Assembly: GCA_903907885.1 (NCBI GenBank)
Contig: CAIVPY010000375.1
Span: 1-7,012 of the forward strand
Source: an uncultured Bacteroidota bacterium
GTDB lineage: Bacteria > Bacteroidota > Bacteroidia > UKL13-3
DNA length: 7,012 nt
Direction: 5' to 3'
Shown: piece by piece, positions 4,867 to 7,012 of the stretch
Layout: each line of letters begins with the position of its first letter
How positions within the stretch are numbered: position 1 is the stretch's first letter
Notes under the pieces: generated by a model
Database searches by the model: none
What the model was told of the DNA's origin: nothing
Seen by the model: the letters and a program-made list of their open reading frames with translations, nothing else
Translations under genes and position numbers: made by a program

Positions 4867-7012
4867 CTAAATTTTCCTATCAAACCACTCTCTTCTGCGA
4901 GGAGGTAGTTTTAAATCTTGCAACATACTGGCTTTTGCTCTAATCTCGAAAATGAAATATTGATAACCACTAGGGGCAATAGGCATCCAATTGAAAGTAA
5001 ACATCCAGCAATGTAGGTCTCGTTTTAAGTCAATTGACAATGAAGATATTTTGTGATTTACAAAGTCGTACCCACTTGAGTAGCCCATGTTCCAGTTTTT
5101 AGTAGGGGTTACCGATCCACTAAAGCCCAATGTTTGTACATATTGATTTTGGGGATAGGTTGAGTAACTTGCGTTTGCATTATAACTTAAAGTATAGTTA
5201 AATGCCATGCTCCAAGGGATGTAAAAAACAGCATACCCCATTTTTTCCATCTCTTTGTTTCGCTCGGTTTTATGATTTTGCAACGATTTAAAAGTTTCGG
5301 GACCCATCGAGAAACTTGCTCCTATATTGGCATTTGTTATCCTTCCTAATATGCCATATTCATTAATGTATAGCCTATTTACCCTTACCACATTAATGGT
5401 ATTATAGGCAGCTTTATTTACTACTACATTCACATAAGGGTCAACTGTAGAGTTAAACCTTAGTTGAACATTTTTAAATATGGTGGTGAAAGCATTAAAA
5501 CTAAGGGTGCTAAATCGCATTGAATCTGCAAAAATATTATAAGAACCATTTAAACTAATCGACTCAAACAGTTTAATCTTTTCTTCTTTCATGGCAGTAT
5601 CTTTTCCTCTGCGCACTTTTAATTCTATGTTGTTATCAAACCCAAAAGTGATATTGCCTTGCTTGCCCATACCAGGGGCATTGGCACCAGTACCTTCAAA
5701 TATCGAATATTTATATTCTTTGCCCGTTGAGTCTTTGTAGGTTTTGTACATACCCCACATGGCATCACCAAAATCGGGTGTAAAACTGAATCCAAAATTA
5801 GGGTTTATAACGTGCCTAATAGCTGCAATTTTCCCTTTGCTAAAGTTTATTTGCCCATACCAGCGAGTGCTTAAACTAGCACTTGAGCCAAAACTATATG
5901 CTCGACCAAATTCTTTTACTTTACGAGTTACAATCTGATTTCGCATTTCACCTGTATCTTCTATATCTTTTCTAATAGTTTGAAAAGTCCAGCTTTCTCT
6001 GTAATTAATAGAAGTAGAAAGTGTGTAATACTTAAATAATTTAAAAGAAGTTTGAAGCGGAATAGCATGATTGATGCTGTACCTATAGGTAGTGTCTAGA
6101 AAGTTTATCCATTGACTCTGCGTTCTATCTTTAAAAAGTAGAGAGTCTTTTGTTGAAATGGTTCCACTTGCACTTCCCGAATAGTTTGTACTAATATTTT
6201 CATACCATTTGTCTGCAGTAGCTTTCCATTTTGGTTTAAACGGTTGAAAGCTACTCACAGTAAATGTTACATCGGGTAATGTTATTGAAAGATTTCTTGT
6301 TTGGGTGTTTTGTGAAATACGTGTGTTTGTTGAAAGGTTGTATTTGCCTTTTGCAAAAGATTTGCTATAAGACACGCCTGAAGTGATAGTGTTTGCAAAG
6401 CCTAAATTATTTTTATTAAAGCTATTTTGTGAATAATAATTAGCACTTACCAAATTTACATTGGCCGAAAAATTTACATTTGGCCTAGCTTTTGGATCTA
6501 TTCTATGATTCCACACAAAATTAAATTGAGTGTTTTCGTTGTAAGTTGGGTCTTCAACATTTCCATTTTTATTTTTAAAATATTCAAAACTTAAGTTGCC
6601 CCCATATCTATATCTGTTTGCATATCTTGTATTTAATCTTCCAGCCCAGCTTAAATTAGTCCATACATCGCCTGTAACACTTAAATCAAATTTATCAGAT
6701 AACCCAAAATAGTAACCACCTCTATTTAAAAAATATCCTCTTCCGGGAGAAAAACCATAAGCTGGAATAATTACACCCGATTGCTGTCCCCTTTTTAAAG
6801 GGAAAATCCCAAAAGGTAAAATAGGGGGCGTTCTAATTCCTTCAAAAACCAATCTAGCAGGTCCTGTAATAACTTTTTTACCTGGCACTACTTTTAATTT
6901 TGATGCTTCAATGTAAAAATGGGGATCATCTATGTGGTCGCAAGTTGTATAATAAGCATCCCTAATATAGAAATTGCTTTCTGGATCTCGCTTCACTTTT
7001 TGACCTTTAATA
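4867..7012 (-). CDS. lptD: LPS-assembly protein LptD, C-terminal part (5' end outside window)
   Basis: LptD is the outer-membrane beta-barrel that, plugged by the lipoprotein LptE, inserts lipopolysaccharide into the outer leaflet. The frame runs off the right edge; 714 residues are visible, ending at TAG (4869-4867). The signal peptide and most of the periplasmic beta-taco domain are missing. Near the truncated end, TTCDH (Cys codon 6942-6940) and the following YIEASKLKVVPGKKVITGPA, then PILPFGIFPLKRGQQSGVIIP, parallel the E. coli segment TSC...GPVPIFYSPYLQLPVGDKRRSGFLIP at the junction to the barrel. The remainder is Y/N/S-rich alternating beta-strand sequence typical of a large barrel. The end, DLHCWMFTFNWMPI ... 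ASMLQDLKLP, fits the Bacteroidota LptD_2 type. Only two cysteines are visible. The GTG at 6996 is internal, since coding similarity and an open frame continue upstream of it. It converges on the TrpF-like gene across a 154-bp spacer. Confidence 0.88.
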   Translation of the reverse strand, partial: IKGQKVKRDPESNFYIRDAYYTTCDHIDDPHFYIEASKLKVVPGKKVITGPARLVFEGIRTPPILPFGIFPLKRGQQSGVIIPAYGFSPGRGYFLNRGGYYFGLSDKFDLSVTGDVWTNLSWAGRLNTRYANRYRYGGNLSFEYFKNKNGNVEDPTYNENTQFNFVWNHRIDPKARPNVNFSANVNLVSANYYSQNSFNKNNLGFANTITSGVSYSKSFAKGKYNLSTNTRISQNTQTRNLSITLPDVTFTVSSFQPFKPKWKATADKWYENISTNYSGSASGTISTKDSLLFKDRTQSQWINFLDTTYRYSINHAIPLQTSFKLFKYYTLSTSINYRESWTFQTIRKDIEDTGEMRNQIVTRKVKEFGRAYSFGSSASLSTRWYGQINFSKGKIAAIRHVINPNFGFSFTPDFGDAMWGMYKTYKDSTGKEYKYSIFEGTGANAPGMGKQGNITFGFDNNIELKVRRGKDTAMKEEKIKLFESISLNGSYNIFADSMRFSTLSFNAFTTIFKNVQLRFNSTVDPYVNVVVNKAAYNTINVVRVNRLYINEYGILGRITNANIGASFSMGPETFKSLQNHKTERNKEMEKMGYAVFYIPWSMAFNYTLSYNANASYSTYPQNQYVQTLGFSGSVTPTKNWNMGYSSGYDFVNHKISSLSIDLKRDLHCWMFTFNWMPIAPSGYQYFIFEIRAKASMLQDLKLPPRRREWFDRKI

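Noticed and set aside
5744..5938. A 64-codon + strand open frame inside lptD
   Set aside because: It is antisense to the LptD barrel region, with no supporting motif or promoter.

Overview
The window reads as ordinary chromosome of an AT-rich member of the Bacteroidota (Flavobacteriia/Sphingobacteriia/Cytophagia type; I cannot name a genus). The support is a DUF2480 protein, a family I know only from this phylum, an LptD of the Bacteroidota kind (LptD_2-like C-terminus), a zapA-rny gene pair, and translation starts that lack any Shine-Dalgarno sequence. I see no mobile element, CRISPR array, tRNA or rRNA.

Left part (1-1958, + strand): the end of zapA (Z-ring associated cell-division protein, first few codons outside the window), an 85-bp spacer with two small hairpins and a possible promoter, then a complete rny (membrane-anchored RNase Y) closed by a very strong intrinsic terminator.

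Middle part (1959-4712, + strand): a short regulatory spacer with inverted repeats, then a tight three-gene set: pyk (pyruvate kinase with the residue signature of the K+-independent class), a DUF2480 gene of unknown function, and a diverged relative of phosphoribosylanthranilate isomerase (TrpF) that has lost the catalytic cysteine and aspartate. The gaps of 14 and 27 bp suggest one transcript.

Right part (4713-7012): a 154-bp convergent spacer carrying a degenerate tandem array of about 21-bp units with regularly spaced small dyads, then, on the - strand, the C-terminal 714 residues of LptD, the outer-membrane lipopolysaccharide translocon. Its start lies beyond the right edge.

The genes are mostly housekeeping (division, RNA decay, glycolysis, outer-membrane biogenesis). 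I do not see a clearly new multi-gene system. The parts most worth a second look are the TrpF-like pseudoenzyme candidate with its DUF2480 neighbour in a glycolytic operon, the 21-bp repeat array, and the reduced, single-disulfide cysteine pattern of LptD.
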